Positions 1 through 7,755 are shown, counted from the stretch's first letter. The stretch: 24,984 nt of DNA from JBBRWV01 sp038248985 (GCA_038248985.1 JBBRWV010000045.1:1-24984); one strand, 5' to 3'. The notes: a model not told the origin generated them from the letters alone. Numbers and translations are program-made.

Positions 1-1234
1 CCTTCTTCGCCACCGATTCCGCCGGCACCGGCAATACGCCCACTTCGCTGGCCATGATGACCATGCCATCCGTCGTCACGTAGTACCGGCTCGGACGCAA
101 ACCGTTCCGATCCAGCACGGCGCCGATGCAATCCCCATCCGTAAACGCCACGCTCGCCGGGCCGTCCCACGGCTCCATCAGCGAAGAGTGATATTCATAA
201 AACGCACGCCGCCGCGGGTCCATCGATTCATGATTCTGCCACGCCTCGGGAATCATCATCATCACCGAGTGCGGCAGCGTCCGCCCGCTCCGGATCAGCA
301 ACTCCAGGCAGTTGTCAAAATCCGCCGAGTCAGAACCTTCCGGCTCGATCACCGGCTTGATCTTCTCGATCTCTTCCGGCGACATCGTGCTGCTCTGAAA
401 CATCCCCTCGCGGGCCCGCATCCAGTTGATGTTCCCGCGTCGCGTGTTGATCTCGCCGTTGTGCGCCATGAAGCGGAATGGCTGCGCCCGATCCCACGAC
501 GGAAATGTGTTGGTCGAAAAACGACTGTGTACCAGCGCCAAGTGGCTGGAAAAATCCGCATCACGCAGATCGGCGAAGTACAGCGTAACTTGCGCCGGCG
601 TCAGTTGGCCCTTGTAGATAAAAACCTTGGTGCTCAATGAGCAGATGTAAAAATAGCCCGATTGATCCATGTTCAGCGCAAAGCACGCGTTCGAGGCCAG
701 CTTGCGAATCGTAAACAGCGAACGCTCCAGCGCCTCGCCCGATCGATGCTTCACCCCTTCAATGAACAGCATCTTCATCTTCGGCTCAATGCGCCGCGCC
801 GACGGGCCCAGTGAAGAATTATCCGTTGGCACATCGCGCCAACCCAAAAACTTCTGACCCTCCGCCGCGATCACTTCCTCCATCTTTTTCTCGCACGCCA
901 GACGCTGCTCCGAATCTGACGGCAAAAACACCAGCCCCGCGCCGTAATTCCCTTTCGCCGGAAGCTGAATCCCCGCATCCCGCTTCGCCACTTTCACCAA
1001 GAAATCATGCGGCAAGCCCGTCAAAATCCCCGCGCCGTCACCCGTGTTCGATTCGCAGCCGCACGCTCCCCGGTGATCCATGTTTTCCAACATGGTCAAC
1101 GCGTTTGTTACGATCTCATGCGAGGGTTTGCCCTTGATGTTGGCCACAAAACCAACACCGCAGCTATCGTGTTCTAAACGAGGATCGTAAAGGCCCACGG
1201 CCTCGGGAATGCCGACGGATTTCCTGTTATTCAA
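1..1234 (-). CDS. gltB: Glutamate synthase, large subunit (N-terminal part, runs off the window)
   Basis: This is the glutaminase end of glutamate synthase, which moves the amide nitrogen of glutamine to 2-oxoglutarate to make glutamate in the cytoplasm. About 411 codons are present and the 3' part lies beyond base 1. Translation of the minus strand gives the class II amidotransferase start: HDSCGVGF with Cys25 as the expected N-terminal nucleophile after propeptide cleavage, then MDHRGACGCESNTGDGAGI, RFSTNTFPSWDRAQPFR, MAHNGEINT and a late DRNGLRPSRY. The start is TTG at 1234, chosen because GGAGGTG lies 8 nt upstream and because no ATG lies close upstream of the conserved region. A full GltB has about 1500 residues, so the FMN and Fe-S domains are off-window. 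A possible promoter lies at 1325-1353. Family assignment is firm; whether the partner electron donor is NADPH or ferredoxin cannot be seen. Confidence 0.95.
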   Translation of the reverse strand, partial: MNNRKSVGIPEAVGLYDPRLEHDSCGVGFVANIKGKPSHEIVTNALTMLENMDHRGACGCESNTGDGAGILTGLPHDFLVKVAKRDAGIQLPAKGNYGAGLVFLPSDSEQRLACEKKMEEVIAAEGQKFLGWRDVPTDNSSLGPSARRIEPKMKMLFIEGVKHRSGEALERSLFTIRKLASNACFALNMDQSGYFYICSLSTKVFIYKGQLTPAQVTLYFADLRDADFSSHLALVHSRFSTNTFPSWDRAQPFRFMAHNGEINTRRGNINWMRAREGMFQSSTMSPEEIEKIKPVIEPEGSDSADFDNCLELLIRSGRTLPHSVMMMIPEAWQNHESMDPRRRAFYEYHSSLMEPWDGPASVAFTDGDCIGAVLDRNGLRPSRYYVTTDGMVIMASEVGVLPVPAESVAKK

Positions 1235-1242
1235 CGGACCTT

Positions 1243-1249
1243 CACCTCC
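1243..1249 (-). promoter_or_regulatory. Shine-Dalgarno site fixing the TTG start of gltB
   Basis: On the minus strand GGAGGTG sits 8 nt before the TTG at 1234-1232. It is one of the strongest Shine-Dalgarno matches in the window and supports TTG as the true start. Confidence 0.75.
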
Positions 1250-1324
1250 AAGTGGGTATCCCCTCGTCTTTCCGTTCCGCCCGACGGCTACACGCCGCTT
1301 TTCGCATTCTTTGGCGAGCAACAT

Positions 1325-1353
1325 ACTTTAACGATTGTATTGTCGCCCATCAA
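1325..1353 (-). promoter_or_regulatory. Possible gltB promoter
   Basis: Minus-strand TTGATG (1353-1348), a 17-nt spacer and TAAAGT (1330-1325) match the sigma70 consensus at 4 of 6 positions each. It would give a leader of about 85 nt. The match is modest. The rest of the gap 1235-1454 shows no other clear signal. Confidence 0.35.
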
Positions 1354-1454
1354 CATATTCTTGCCGCTGACGCTTTTCCCGGCGCGACCCGTTGCATCCC
1401 CCCAAAACATGCCTTCCGGCAACCCCACTTTCACATTTCTGAAAACCCTTCGGC

Positions 1455-2036
1455 CTACCCGCCCAACCCCTGGCTCAGGTCCTTCACCACCTGCGCATAC
1501 CGAATCACCAGAAAATTCTTGCCCCGATACTGCGTCACTTCCCCCGAAACCTTGAACTTCACCGGTTTGGTCCCCTTTTCCGATAACCCTTCCATCGCCT
1601 CGAGCATCATGCTCGGCACAATCGTCAGCGGCGCGTCGTACATGTCCCGCCCATCCGCATCAAACACAAACACCCAGTTCGACGTCGCATCATCTTTTAC
1701 CAACCGCCCGATCCGCTTCTCCACGGTATCGCGCTCGCGCATCAGCTTGCTCTTGGGTTCACCCGCGGCTGTCGCCACCAGCGCCGGCACCATCGGGCCC
1801 GTCGTCGTCCGGGGCGCCACCGCGCTCACCGCCGGCTTATCATGGAGCAGATTTTCCAGCACATTTTCCGCCGTTGGCAGCGTCGAGGCGCTGCTCTTCG
1901 TCGCCGGCGCAACTTCCGTCGCAGGCTTGCTCTCCGGCTTCGTTTCCGGCGGCGGCTCGATGCTGATTTGCCCCACCGCCACCAACACCGGTGCAACTGC
2001 TATCACCATACCCAGCAACAACATTTTGATCGTCAT
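1455..2036 (-). CDS. Exported protein of unknown function, 193 aa
   Basis: I do not recognise a named family. The start at 2036 was chosen because AAGGAT lies 8 nt upstream and because a signal peptide then begins at residue 1 (MTIKMLLLGMVIAVAP, hydrophobic to about residue 22). Residues 25-100 are rich in Pro, Thr, Ser and Ala and look like a flexible linker. Residues 100-193 look like a small folded domain (ERDTVEKRIGRLVKDD, then WVFVFDADGRDMYD, then VKFKVSGEVTQYRGKNFL). From memory, similar small proteins with the FDADG and GEVTQYRGKN patterns occur in Phycisphaerae; this is recollection, not a search. It lies 96 nt downstream of another exported protein in the same direction and may be co-transcribed with it. 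Export and a periplasmic or surface location are inferred. Confidence 0.75.
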   Translation of the reverse strand: MTIKMLLLGMVIAVAPVLVAVGQISIEPPPETKPESKPATEVAPATKSSASTLPTAENVLENLLHDKPAVSAVAPRTTTGPMVPALVATAAGEPKSKLMRERDTVEKRIGRLVKDDATSNWVFVFDADGRDMYDAPLTIVPSMMLEAMEGLSEKGTKPVKFKVSGEVTQYRGKNFLVIRYAQVVKDLSQGLGG

Positions 2037-2132
2037 GTGCGAAATCCTTTTCGGGTTCGGAATGCCCACAGAGTACCACCACGCACCCCATTCACGCCAG
2101 CATGCGCACCTCCACATTCCCTGTCCCGCTCC

Positions 2133-2804
2133 TTATTCCTTCGCCGCCTTCGCCGCCCCCTCCGGATCATATTTCCCCGCCTCCTGCAGCAACGCCTTGA
2201 ACAACGCGGGATTCTTCGTCCGCTCCGCCTTTGCCCAAGTCAACAGCGGTATTGCCTTGGCCTTTTCATCCCCACTCACACGTTCCATGACGCGTGTCTC
2301 CACTGCGCCCTCCACGGGGCGTACCTGCTCCTGCCCCAACTGATACACTCGCGTAAAAAACGTCGGCAACAGCGGTGAACCCTGCACCGTCACCCTCACC
2401 TCCGACGGCCCCGCAATTCGCAACTGGCTCATCGTCTCCCGCGTCTGAATCCGCAGCACATTGGCGTACGCCTCATTCCGCGCATCGTTCTCCGTGAACC
2501 CATATTTCCCCGCATCCACATACGGCGCGATGTCCGACAAAATCAATGGTCGGCCATAATCCACCCGCCGCGTATCAAACCGCAGCGGCCGCCGATACGG
2601 TGACGCGTACCCAAATTTTTCCGTCAACGCCTGCACACCCGGCGTATTCAGCACCGCCCCTCCATACGACATGTCCGGTTCCACCCCGCCATAAAACGTG
2701 CCTCCACTCCGACCATATTGGTAACGCACCGGCTCATACACCGTCTGCCCCGCCGCGTTGCCCGCCAGAATCCCCATCATCGCAAACGCCAGAATAGCCT
2801 TCAT
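2133..2804 (-). CDS. Exported protein of unknown function, 223 aa
   Basis: The family is not recognised. The start at 2804 is set by GGGAGG about 5 nt upstream and by a signal peptide (MKAILAFAMMGILAGNAAG, probable cleavage near residue 19-21). An upstream in-frame ATG at 2849 would place charged residues before the signal peptide and is not used. The mature protein has a Gly/Tyr-rich N-terminus (YGRSGGTFYGGVEPDMSYGG) and an alpha/beta-looking middle part (SQLRIAGPSEVRVTVQG). The C-terminus is Ala/Lys-rich. There is no Cys after the signal, so it is not a lipoprotein. It is the upstream member of a same-strand pair with the 193-aa exported protein. Function is unknown. Confidence 0.75.
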   Translation of the reverse strand: MKAILAFAMMGILAGNAAGQTVYEPVRYQYGRSGGTFYGGVEPDMSYGGAVLNTPGVQALTEKFGYASPYRRPLRFDTRRVDYGRPLILSDIAPYVDAGKYGFTENDARNEAYANVLRIQTRETMSQLRIAGPSEVRVTVQGSPLLPTFFTRVYQLGQEQVRPVEGAVETRVMERVSGDEKAKAIPLLTWAKAERTKNPALFKALLQEAGKYDPEGAAKAAKE

Positions 2805-2913
2805 AAAAGCCTCCCGTCGCGCAAATACTTCACGACGCGCAACTACCAAACCCTACCCCTCAAAAACCGAGAGTCAAACATTTCTCCGCCATCCCCATTA
2901 TCTCACGCCCCTC

Positions 2914-2943
2914 AAAAAAAGCGGCCTCTAAAAAGAAGCCGCC
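2914..2943 (-). terminator. Rho-independent terminator downstream of the Rid-family gene
   Basis: On the minus strand a GC-rich stem (five GC pairs, one mismatch, three more pairs) formed by 2942-2934 and 2929-2921 is followed by seven T residues (2920-2914). It lies about 90 nt past the stop codon at 3035. Orientation and U-tract fit the minus-strand gene, and it also insulates the exported pair further on. Confidence 0.75.
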
Positions 2944-2996
2944 AACACCTGTAACAATGCTCACGACCCCACCCCACAAAATCCGTCAAAGGCCAT

Positions 2997-3024
2997 CTTC
3001 GTGCCTTCGTCTCTTCGTGCTTAA
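2997..3024. repeat. Short-period intergenic repeat, CTTCGTG family (copy 1)
   Basis: Three degenerate units with the core CTTCGTG/CTTCGTC occur every 8-9 nt between the Rid gene stop and its terminator. On the minus strand the unit reads CACGAAG. The same core recurs at 12261, 13423 and 16319. Confidence 0.6.
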
Positions 3025-3034
3025 TTCCACATCC

Positions 3035-3448
3035 TCACCCCACGACCGCATCCGCCTCAATCTCAATCAGCGCCGGCCCATCAATCAACTTCGCCACTTC
3101 CACAATCGATGTCGCCGGCCGAATCTCGCCAAACACCTTCCCATGCACCGCCGCCACCTTTTCCCACTCACTGATATTCGTCACGAACATCCGCGTCCGC
3201 ACCACATCCGTGATCTTCCCGCCTAGCGCCTCAATCGCCCCCGCGATGATCTCCAGCGATCGCTGCGTCTGCGCCCCCACATCCGGCGTATACGTCTTAT
3301 CCGCATTGATCCCCACCGTCCCCGTAACAAAAATCAAATTCCCCTTCCGCACCGCCCGCGAATACCCCATCTTCGGCTCCCACGCGCTCCCCGTCGAACA
3401 CGTCTTCATCCCCTTGCGATCCGTAACCGTATAAGTCGGCAGCGACAT
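3035..3448 (-). CDS. Rid (YjgF/YER057c/UK114) family protein without the catalytic Arg
   Basis: This 137-aa protein has the chorismate-mutase-like fold of the Rid family. Recognisable segments are SAWEPKMGYSRAVRKGN near the N-terminus, LIFVTGTVGI, the central VVRTRMFVTNISEWEKVAAVHG, and the C-terminal GEIRPATSIVEVAKL followed by IEIEADAVV. RidA imine deaminases carry Arg in the PAR-S motif; here that position is Thr (PATS), so classical 2-aminoacrylate deamination is doubtful and the protein fits the Rid subgroups with other or unknown activities. The start at 3448 was chosen for AGGAAGAG just upstream and because the conserved region follows directly. It is a single-gene unit with its own terminator and is divergent from the exported-protein pair that starts at 3629. 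Confidence 0.88.
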   Translation of the reverse strand: MSLPTYTVTDRKGMKTCSTGSAWEPKMGYSRAVRKGNLIFVTGTVGINADKTYTPDVGAQTQRSLEIIAGAIEALGGKITDVVRTRMFVTNISEWEKVAAVHGKVFGEIRPATSIVEVAKLIDGPALIEIEADAVVG

Positions 3449-3628
3449 AATGGCTCTTCCTAAAAAATTCCAATTCGTTACAAAAACGAGCCGCGAATCA
3501 TACCCGCAATCCACCCACTCAGGAACCGCGCCCCGAAGAAGTCTGCCTTCCTATCTACCCCAACGCCCTATCCCCCAACACCCTCACCCGTGCTACCATA
3601 TCTGCGTAACCAAAGGAGGAGTCATCCC

Positions 3629-4585
3629 ATGAAAACCCTTCCCGCCCTTCTTTCCCTCATTGCACTCGGCCTCTTCGTCGCCCTCGCCCTCGCCGCCGCC
3701 ACCTCACAGCCCGCTCTCACCCCCGAAGACAAGATCCTCGCCAAGCTCGAAATCTTCCCCCAAGACGACCTCTGGAAAAAAGACATCTCCAAGGAACCCG
3801 TCGACCCCCACTCCGTCGCCCTCATCGCCAGCGCCGGTGCCACCAAGGGCCTTCACCCTGACTGGGGTTCCAAATACGGCATCCCCTTCAACCTCGTCAC
3901 CGCCAAAACCCCCACCTACACGGTCAAATTTGAATACGCCGACGAATCCGACAACGGTCCCTACCCCATCCCCGACGATGTCAAAATCGAAGGCGTCGCC
4001 TGGGGCGGCGAAAAAGTCGAAGGCGACCGCCACATCCTCTGCATCGATCCCGAATCCAAAAAACTCTACGAACTCTGGTCCTCCTGGAAAAAAGACGGCA
4101 AATGGACCGCCGGCTCTGGCGCTGTCTTCGACCTCTCCAAAAAATCCTACGGCCAGCGCCCCAAAGGCTGGACCTCTTCCGATGCCGCCGGCCTTCCCGT
4201 CTTCCCCGGCCTCGTCCGCTACGACGAAGTCTGCATCAACAAAGAACTCAACCACGCTGTCCGCTTCACCGTCAAAAAAACTTCCCGCGGCTACGTCGCC
4301 CCCGCCTCCCATTTCGCCAGCCGCAGCAAGAATGAAAAACTCCCGCCGATGGGCATGCGCGTCCGCCTCAAAGCCGATTACGACATCTCCGCCTTCTCCG
4401 AACAAAACCAGGTCATCCTCAAAGCCCTCAAGAAATACGGCATGATCCTCGCCGACAACGGCTCTGACTGGTTCATCACCGGCACCTCCGATCCCCGCTG
4501 GAATGACGAGTCCCTCCAGCAACTCAAAAAAGTTAAAGCGCAGAATCTCGAAGTTGTTAAAATGGTCGACATCACCCGCGGCTGA
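3629..4585 (+). CDS. Exported protein of unknown function, 318 aa
   Basis: Function is unknown, though the sequence resembles a family of exported bacterial proteins I recall as uncharacterised. The start is set by AAAGGAGGAG 7 nt upstream of ATG 3629; this is the start of a signal peptide (hydrophobic core ALLSLIALGLFVALALAAA, residues 4-23). Marked segments in the mature part are FPQDDLWKKDISKEPVDPHS, YADESDNGPYPIPDD, GDRHILCIDPESKKLYELWS, GSGAVFDLS, GWTSSDAAGLPVFPGLVRYDE, HFASRS, PPMGMRVRLKADYDIS and KKYGMILADNGSDWFITG. The many conserved-looking Asp, Arg, His and Trp residues suggest an enzyme or a carbohydrate-binding protein, but no catalytic motif can be named. It is followed after 58 nt by a cytochrome b562-like gene on the same strand. 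Confidence 0.85.
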   Translation: MKTLPALLSLIALGLFVALALAAATSQPALTPEDKILAKLEIFPQDDLWKKDISKEPVDPHSVALIASAGATKGLHPDWGSKYGIPFNLVTAKTPTYTVKFEYADESDNGPYPIPDDVKIEGVAWGGEKVEGDRHILCIDPESKKLYELWSSWKKDGKWTAGSGAVFDLSKKSYGQRPKGWTSSDAAGLPVFPGLVRYDEVCINKELNHAVRFTVKKTSRGYVAPASHFASRSKNEKLPPMGMRVRLKADYDISAFSEQNQVILKALKKYGMILADNGSDWFITGTSDPRWNDESLQQLKKVKAQNLEVVKMVDITRG

Positions 4586-4643
4586 TAAACTCCCCAAATC
4601 CCGGTCCCGGATAATTACCCTCCAACCCACAAAGGAGCTCCCC

Positions 4644-5081
4644 ATGCCCCGTCTCAATCCGAAGTCCTCAGCAGTCAGCACCTTCTTCCTCGCCATCCTC
4701 CTCCTTGCCATCCCCGCCCTCCGCGCGGATAGCCCCCTTGAAGGCCACATGGAAACCATGGAAAAAATCTACAAAACCCTCAAAAAACAGATCAAGGATG
4801 AAACCAATCGCGACTCCTCTCTCAAACTGATCCAGGAATTCCAACTGAACGTCCTCGTCGCCAAAACGCTCACGCCGCCCGGCCTCGACAAACTCACCCC
4901 CGAAGAAAAAGAAAAAGCCATCACCTCCTACCGAACCCTCATGATGAACGTCCTCCGCACCGCTATTGATCTCGAACAGGCACTCCTCGAAAAGAATTTC
5001 GTCCAGGCGGAAGAAGAATTGAAAACCATCCACGACCTCGAAGACGCCGGCCACAAGGAATTCCGCAAGGAAGACCACTGA
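4644..5081 (+). CDS. Cytochrome b562-like periplasmic protein
   Basis: This 145-aa protein has a signal peptide (residues 1-28, ending near ALRADS) and a mature part that fits the four-helix cytochrome b562 family. Just after cleavage comes PLEGHMETMEKIYKTLKK, where Met corresponds to the axial Met7 of E. coli b562 (DNMETL). Near the C-terminus comes DLEDAGHKEFRKED, where His corresponds to axial His102 (AYHQKYR). A segment with TPPGLDKLTPEEKEK matches the helix 2-3 region. There is no CxxCH, so any haem would be non-covalent. The start at 4644 has AAAGGAG 8 nt upstream. It probably forms a two-gene unit with the exported protein before it (58-nt gap). Haem binding is inferred from the two ligand positions; some family members do not bind haem. 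Confidence 0.78.
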   Translation: MPRLNPKSSAVSTFFLAILLLAIPALRADSPLEGHMETMEKIYKTLKKQIKDETNRDSSLKLIQEFQLNVLVAKTLTPPGLDKLTPEEKEKAITSYRTLMMNVLRTAIDLEQALLEKNFVQAEEELKTIHDLEDAGHKEFRKEDH

Positions 5082-5128
5082 CCACGCACCCGCGTGATCC
5101 CGGAAAAATCCAAGGCAAAAACGAAAAA

Positions 5129-5142
5129 AGGCACAAAAGCCT
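5129..5142 (-). terminator. Weak terminator candidate after tRNA-Leu
   Basis: On the minus strand AGGC-TTTTGT-GCCT forms a 4-bp stem followed by a run of T residues (5129-5124). It lies about 25 nt past the tRNA 3' end. The stem is short, so confidence is low. Confidence 0.3.
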
Positions 5143-5166
5143 GTCGCTCTCATGCCTTCTTCACAC

Positions 5167-5249
5167 TGCCGGAGGAGGGAGTCGAACCCACACACCCTTT
5201 CGGATAATGGATTTTGAGTCCATCGCGTCTGCCATTCCGCCACTCCGGC
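5167..5249 (-). tRNA. tRNA-Leu, anticodon CAA (reads UUG)
   Basis: The minus strand folds into a class II tRNA of 83 nt. The acceptor stem is GCCGGAG/CTCCGGC with discriminator A. The D-arm is TGGCGGAATGGCAGACGC, as is typical for leucine. The anticodon stem ATGGA/TCCAT encloses the loop CTCAAAA, giving anticodon CAA. The variable arm is long, with a GAAA-capped stem. The T-loop is TTCGACT; its stem has one T-T mismatch at the second pair. CCA is not encoded. A perfect TATAAT lies just upstream on the minus strand. UUG should be a rare codon in this C-rich genome. Confidence 0.95.
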
Positions 5250-5259
5250 GCAGACCTGA

Positions 5260-5288
5260 ATTATACGCCACCCTTTCCCAAACCCCAA
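5260..5288 (-). promoter_or_regulatory. Promoter of tRNA-Leu
   Basis: Minus-strand TTGGGG (5288-5283), a 17-nt spacer and a perfect TATAAT (5265-5260) place the start of transcription near 5253, a few bases before the mature tRNA 5' end. Confidence 0.7.
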
Positions 5289-5325
5289 GCGCCTCGCCCC
5301 CAAAAAAATCCCCCGCCCCTCTTCC

Positions 5326-7191
5326 TCACGTCGGCGGTGGCCCGTCCGTCACATTCCCACCCGTCGCTGCCGGAACCGCTTCCTTGATCGCCCCCTTCTC
5401 CGCCGCCTTCGATTCCTCCGGCATATACACTTCTTCCATCGCCTGCCCGTCCACGCTCCGCCGAATCAACATATACATCATCGTGTGGGCCGAATAGTAA
5501 TAACTCACCACGTATGCCCCGATCGCACTGATCAGCAGGTACACCCAGAAGTGCAGCGCCAGCGCTCCAAAATACTCCGACCAGCTCATCGCCCACCAGT
5601 TGATCGGCGAATATCCCGGCGAGGTCAGCCGCCCATACTGCGGCACCGGCCACAGCGTTTCCAACTTCGGCGACCCGCTGTGCCAGCCCATGCTGTACCC
5701 GAAGAAATTCGTCCCCCAGCCCACACACACATGCGAAATCGTCAGCACCAGGTACACCGCAAAACACACAAACACCAGCGTAAACGCCCCATACACCAGC
5801 GACACCACCGTATAAAACAGCATCCGCCACGGCCGCGCATACACATACGCAAACGCCCGCGACATCGCATCAAACACATCCGAACCTTCCACCGCCAGCG
5901 TCGGGTACAACAAGTGGAATCCCCCCAGTATCCCCAGCAAAAGCAGCATCGCCACGAACGCCACCGCGATCACCACGATGAACAACACCCCCAGCAAAAC
6001 CTCACCCACCACCGGTATTGCTCCCACCAGCCCCATCACCGATAGCAGCAATCCCAGACCCAGCACAATCAGCAGCGGCACAAACGGCAGCTTGATGAAC
6101 AGCCACAACCGCTTCACCACAAACGCAAATACCTGGCTCAGCGGCGCACGTTCCACCCCCGCAATCTCCAGCGCCGTCATCCGGCAAATCATCCCCCCGG
6201 CCAGCGCAATCATCGCGATCGAAAAAATCAGCAGCAATCCTAGCGACACCAGGTACATCCCCCGGTACGCCCACATCTTCGTCCATCCCCTCCACGTTCC
6301 CGCATTTTCCGGCACCCACTGCATCGGTGCCGTCCCGCAAAAAAGCCACGACGGCCCCGTGATAAACATGTTCGACATGTTCCCCACCACCGTGTCCGAG
6401 CGATACAACCGCCCCGCCTCCGACGAAACCACCCCGTTCGAAATCGCTCCCCCATCCACCGGCAACTCCCCGCCCGAACTCGCCCGCACCGGCGAAATCC
6501 GCACCGCCGTCAGCGTGTTGCTCACCAACCCGTTGAACTGCTGAATCTCATACACCATAAACTCATCAAACACCCCATGCCCCACCGTGTCCCGCAGACG
6601 GTTCATCTCCCGATGCAACTGTGCCGCCGGTCGCTCCTGCGCCTCCGCCTCAATTTCCTTCGGCGAGCGCGATCGCCCCGTTGCGCTGCGTGCCGATTCC
6701 GCAAGCGCACTGCGAAGTTGCTCCGCTTCCTCCCGCCTCTTACGCAACTCCGCCAGGTCCTTCACATATTTCTCCGCATACACCCCCTTCAAATATCGAT
6801 AGGACTTCCGCGGGCTATTCTTCAGTGCATCCATCTCCTCTTTAGTCAGCGCCTTGTCCGGTTGCGTTGCCGTCAGTATCCGGCTCAAAATCGTGTACCA
6901 CCGATTGTCGTTCTGCTCCTCCCGCGCCCGCTTGTATGCCTCCGTCGTCCGCGACTGATAGTTATCAATCTCTCCCACATACACTTGCGGCCCCCACACC
7001 GCGTCGAACGCCCGCCCCGCCCCATAAATCAGCATGATCGCCATCAGCGCAATCAATATCTTCGCCGGGTTGATCGCCAGCCGAAACGCGCGGAATAAAT
7101 GCACAAACTCCAGCGCCCGCCCCCAGTCAATCCCCTGTACGGTGACATTCCGAAATGACGGCGGCTCCGGTGTTTTCAATTGTTCTGGCAT
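5326..7191 (-). CDS. Multi-pass membrane protein of unknown function, 621 aa
   Basis: No named family is recognised. The layout is clear: a short cytoplasmic start, one membrane segment at about 43-62, then a long soluble part. That part holds a charged coiled-coil-like stretch at about 130-210 (EKYVKDLAELRKRREEAEQL) and a conserved-looking domain to about 305. Further membrane segments lie near 311-335, 365-392, 393-426, 455-486 and 543-566. The C-terminal tail ends in an acidic and then Pro/Gly-rich stretch. The segment YSAHTMMYMLIRRSVDGQAMEEVY at 566-589 resembles what I recall from planctomycete membrane proteins. The start ATG at 7191 has no good Shine-Dalgarno; TATAAA lies upstream at 7213-7208. 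It is the last protein gene of the minus-strand run before the tRNA. A role in the inner membrane is inferred. Confidence 0.8.
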   Translation of the reverse strand: MPEQLKTPEPPSFRNVTVQGIDWGRALEFVHLFRAFRLAINPAKILIALMAIMLIYGAGRAFDAVWGPQVYVGEIDNYQSRTTEAYKRAREEQNDNRWYTILSRILTATQPDKALTKEEMDALKNSPRKSYRYLKGVYAEKYVKDLAELRKRREEAEQLRSALAESARSATGRSRSPKEIEAEAQERPAAQLHREMNRLRDTVGHGVFDEFMVYEIQQFNGLVSNTLTAVRISPVRASSGGELPVDGGAISNGVVSSEAGRLYRSDTVVGNMSNMFITGPSWLFCGTAPMQWVPENAGTWRGWTKMWAYRGMYLVSLGLLLIFSIAMIALAGGMICRMTALEIAGVERAPLSQVFAFVVKRLWLFIKLPFVPLLIVLGLGLLLSVMGLVGAIPVVGEVLLGVLFIVVIAVAFVAMLLLLGILGGFHLLYPTLAVEGSDVFDAMSRAFAYVYARPWRMLFYTVVSLVYGAFTLVFVCFAVYLVLTISHVCVGWGTNFFGYSMGWHSGSPKLETLWPVPQYGRLTSPGYSPINWWAMSWSEYFGALALHFWVYLLISAIGAYVVSYYYSAHTMMYMLIRRSVDGQAMEEVYMPEESKAAEKGAIKEAVPAATGGNVTDGPPPT

Positions 7192-7207
7192 GGTCGCTTT
7201 CGTTCAA

Positions 7208-7213
7208 TTTATA
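7208..7213 (-). promoter_or_regulatory. Possible -10 element for the 621-aa membrane protein gene
   Basis: Minus-strand TATAAA lies 16 nt before the ATG at 7191. No convincing -35 hexamer is found 16-18 nt upstream, so this is tentative. Confidence 0.25.
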
Positions 7214-7253
7214 AAGGAAAAAATAGTAAAAATTCCAAATCGCTAAACAATCC

Positions 7254-7670
7254 CTAATTCGGCTTCTTTGCCGCTCGATGTTGTTTTCCCAGGTAGCCAA
7301 TATACCCATTCATCAACTGCTGCAACTTGCTCGCATCGTGTTTCAAATCCAACAAATGGCTCGTTTTCGCATACCCCAGATCATCCGCATCATGATTATC
7401 ATCCACCACTTCATTCAACGATCCCCGCGCCATTCGCATAAAATTCATACGATCCTTGTACGTGAACCGTCCGTGACCTTCCACATTGCAATTCATGATG
7501 GACAACACCGCCCTCCGCATTTGCGGCCGCAACCGATATTTCTCCTCCGCCGGCAGAATGTCCGTAAGTCTGTAAACCCGCAACTTGAACGCTCGCGCCC
7601 GCTGATAAACTTCCAGCTTCTCAAAATTAAAAACCACGTCGCACGAATCCCGTTGCAGTCCGCCATCCAT
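7254..7670 (-). CDS. Four-helix-bundle protein (S23/bAvd-type), stand-alone
   Basis: This 138-aa protein matches the family first seen in 23S rRNA intervening sequences and related to the Avd accessory proteins of diversity-generating retroelements. Typical segments are FNFEKLEVYQRARAFKLRVY, LPAEEKYRLRPQMRRAVLSI, the turn NCNVEGHGR and FMRMARGSLNEVVDD. Proteins of this family form pentameric barrels and are rich in basic residues; their cellular role outside retroelements is unknown. No rRNA, reverse transcriptase or variable repeat is seen nearby, so this is an orphan copy. The start at 7670 has GGGAG 8 nt upstream; a GTG at 7637 just before FNFEKLE is an alternative nearer to the usual family start. 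Upstream lies a 9-nt tandem repeat (7700-7753), and nadK precedes it on the same strand. Confidence 0.85.
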   Translation of the reverse strand: MDGGLQRDSCDVVFNFEKLEVYQRARAFKLRVYRLTDILPAEEKYRLRPQMRRAVLSIMNCNVEGHGRFTYKDRMNFMRMARGSLNEVVDDNHDADDLGYAKTSHLLDLKHDASKLQQLMNGYIGYLGKQHRAAKKPN

Positions 7671-7699
7671 CAGAAAACTCCCAAGTCAAAACCCCTGCG

Positions 7700-7753
7700 A
7701 ATTTTACCAATTTTACGAATTGTACGAACCTTACCAATTTTACAAATCCAACG
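7700..7753. repeat. Six 9-nt units, AATTTTACN family
   Basis: Six adjoining 9-nt units read AATTTTACC, AATTTTACG, AATTGTACG, AACCTTACC, AATTTTACA, AATCCAACG. The stretch is AT-rich in a GC-rich genome and fills the gap between the nadK stop (7756) and the four-helix-bundle gene (7670). Confidence 0.8.
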
Positions 7754-7755
7754 AT

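Noticed and set aside
3704..4759. Minus-strand open frame of 351 codons across the exported-protein gene
   Set aside because: It is antisense to a gene with signal peptide and ribosome site, and its Gly/Asp/Phe-rich composition is that of a mirror frame of C-ended codons.
7254..7670. Intervening sequence of a 23S rRNA gene
   Set aside because: No rRNA sequence flanks the four-helix-bundle gene; its neighbours are protein genes.
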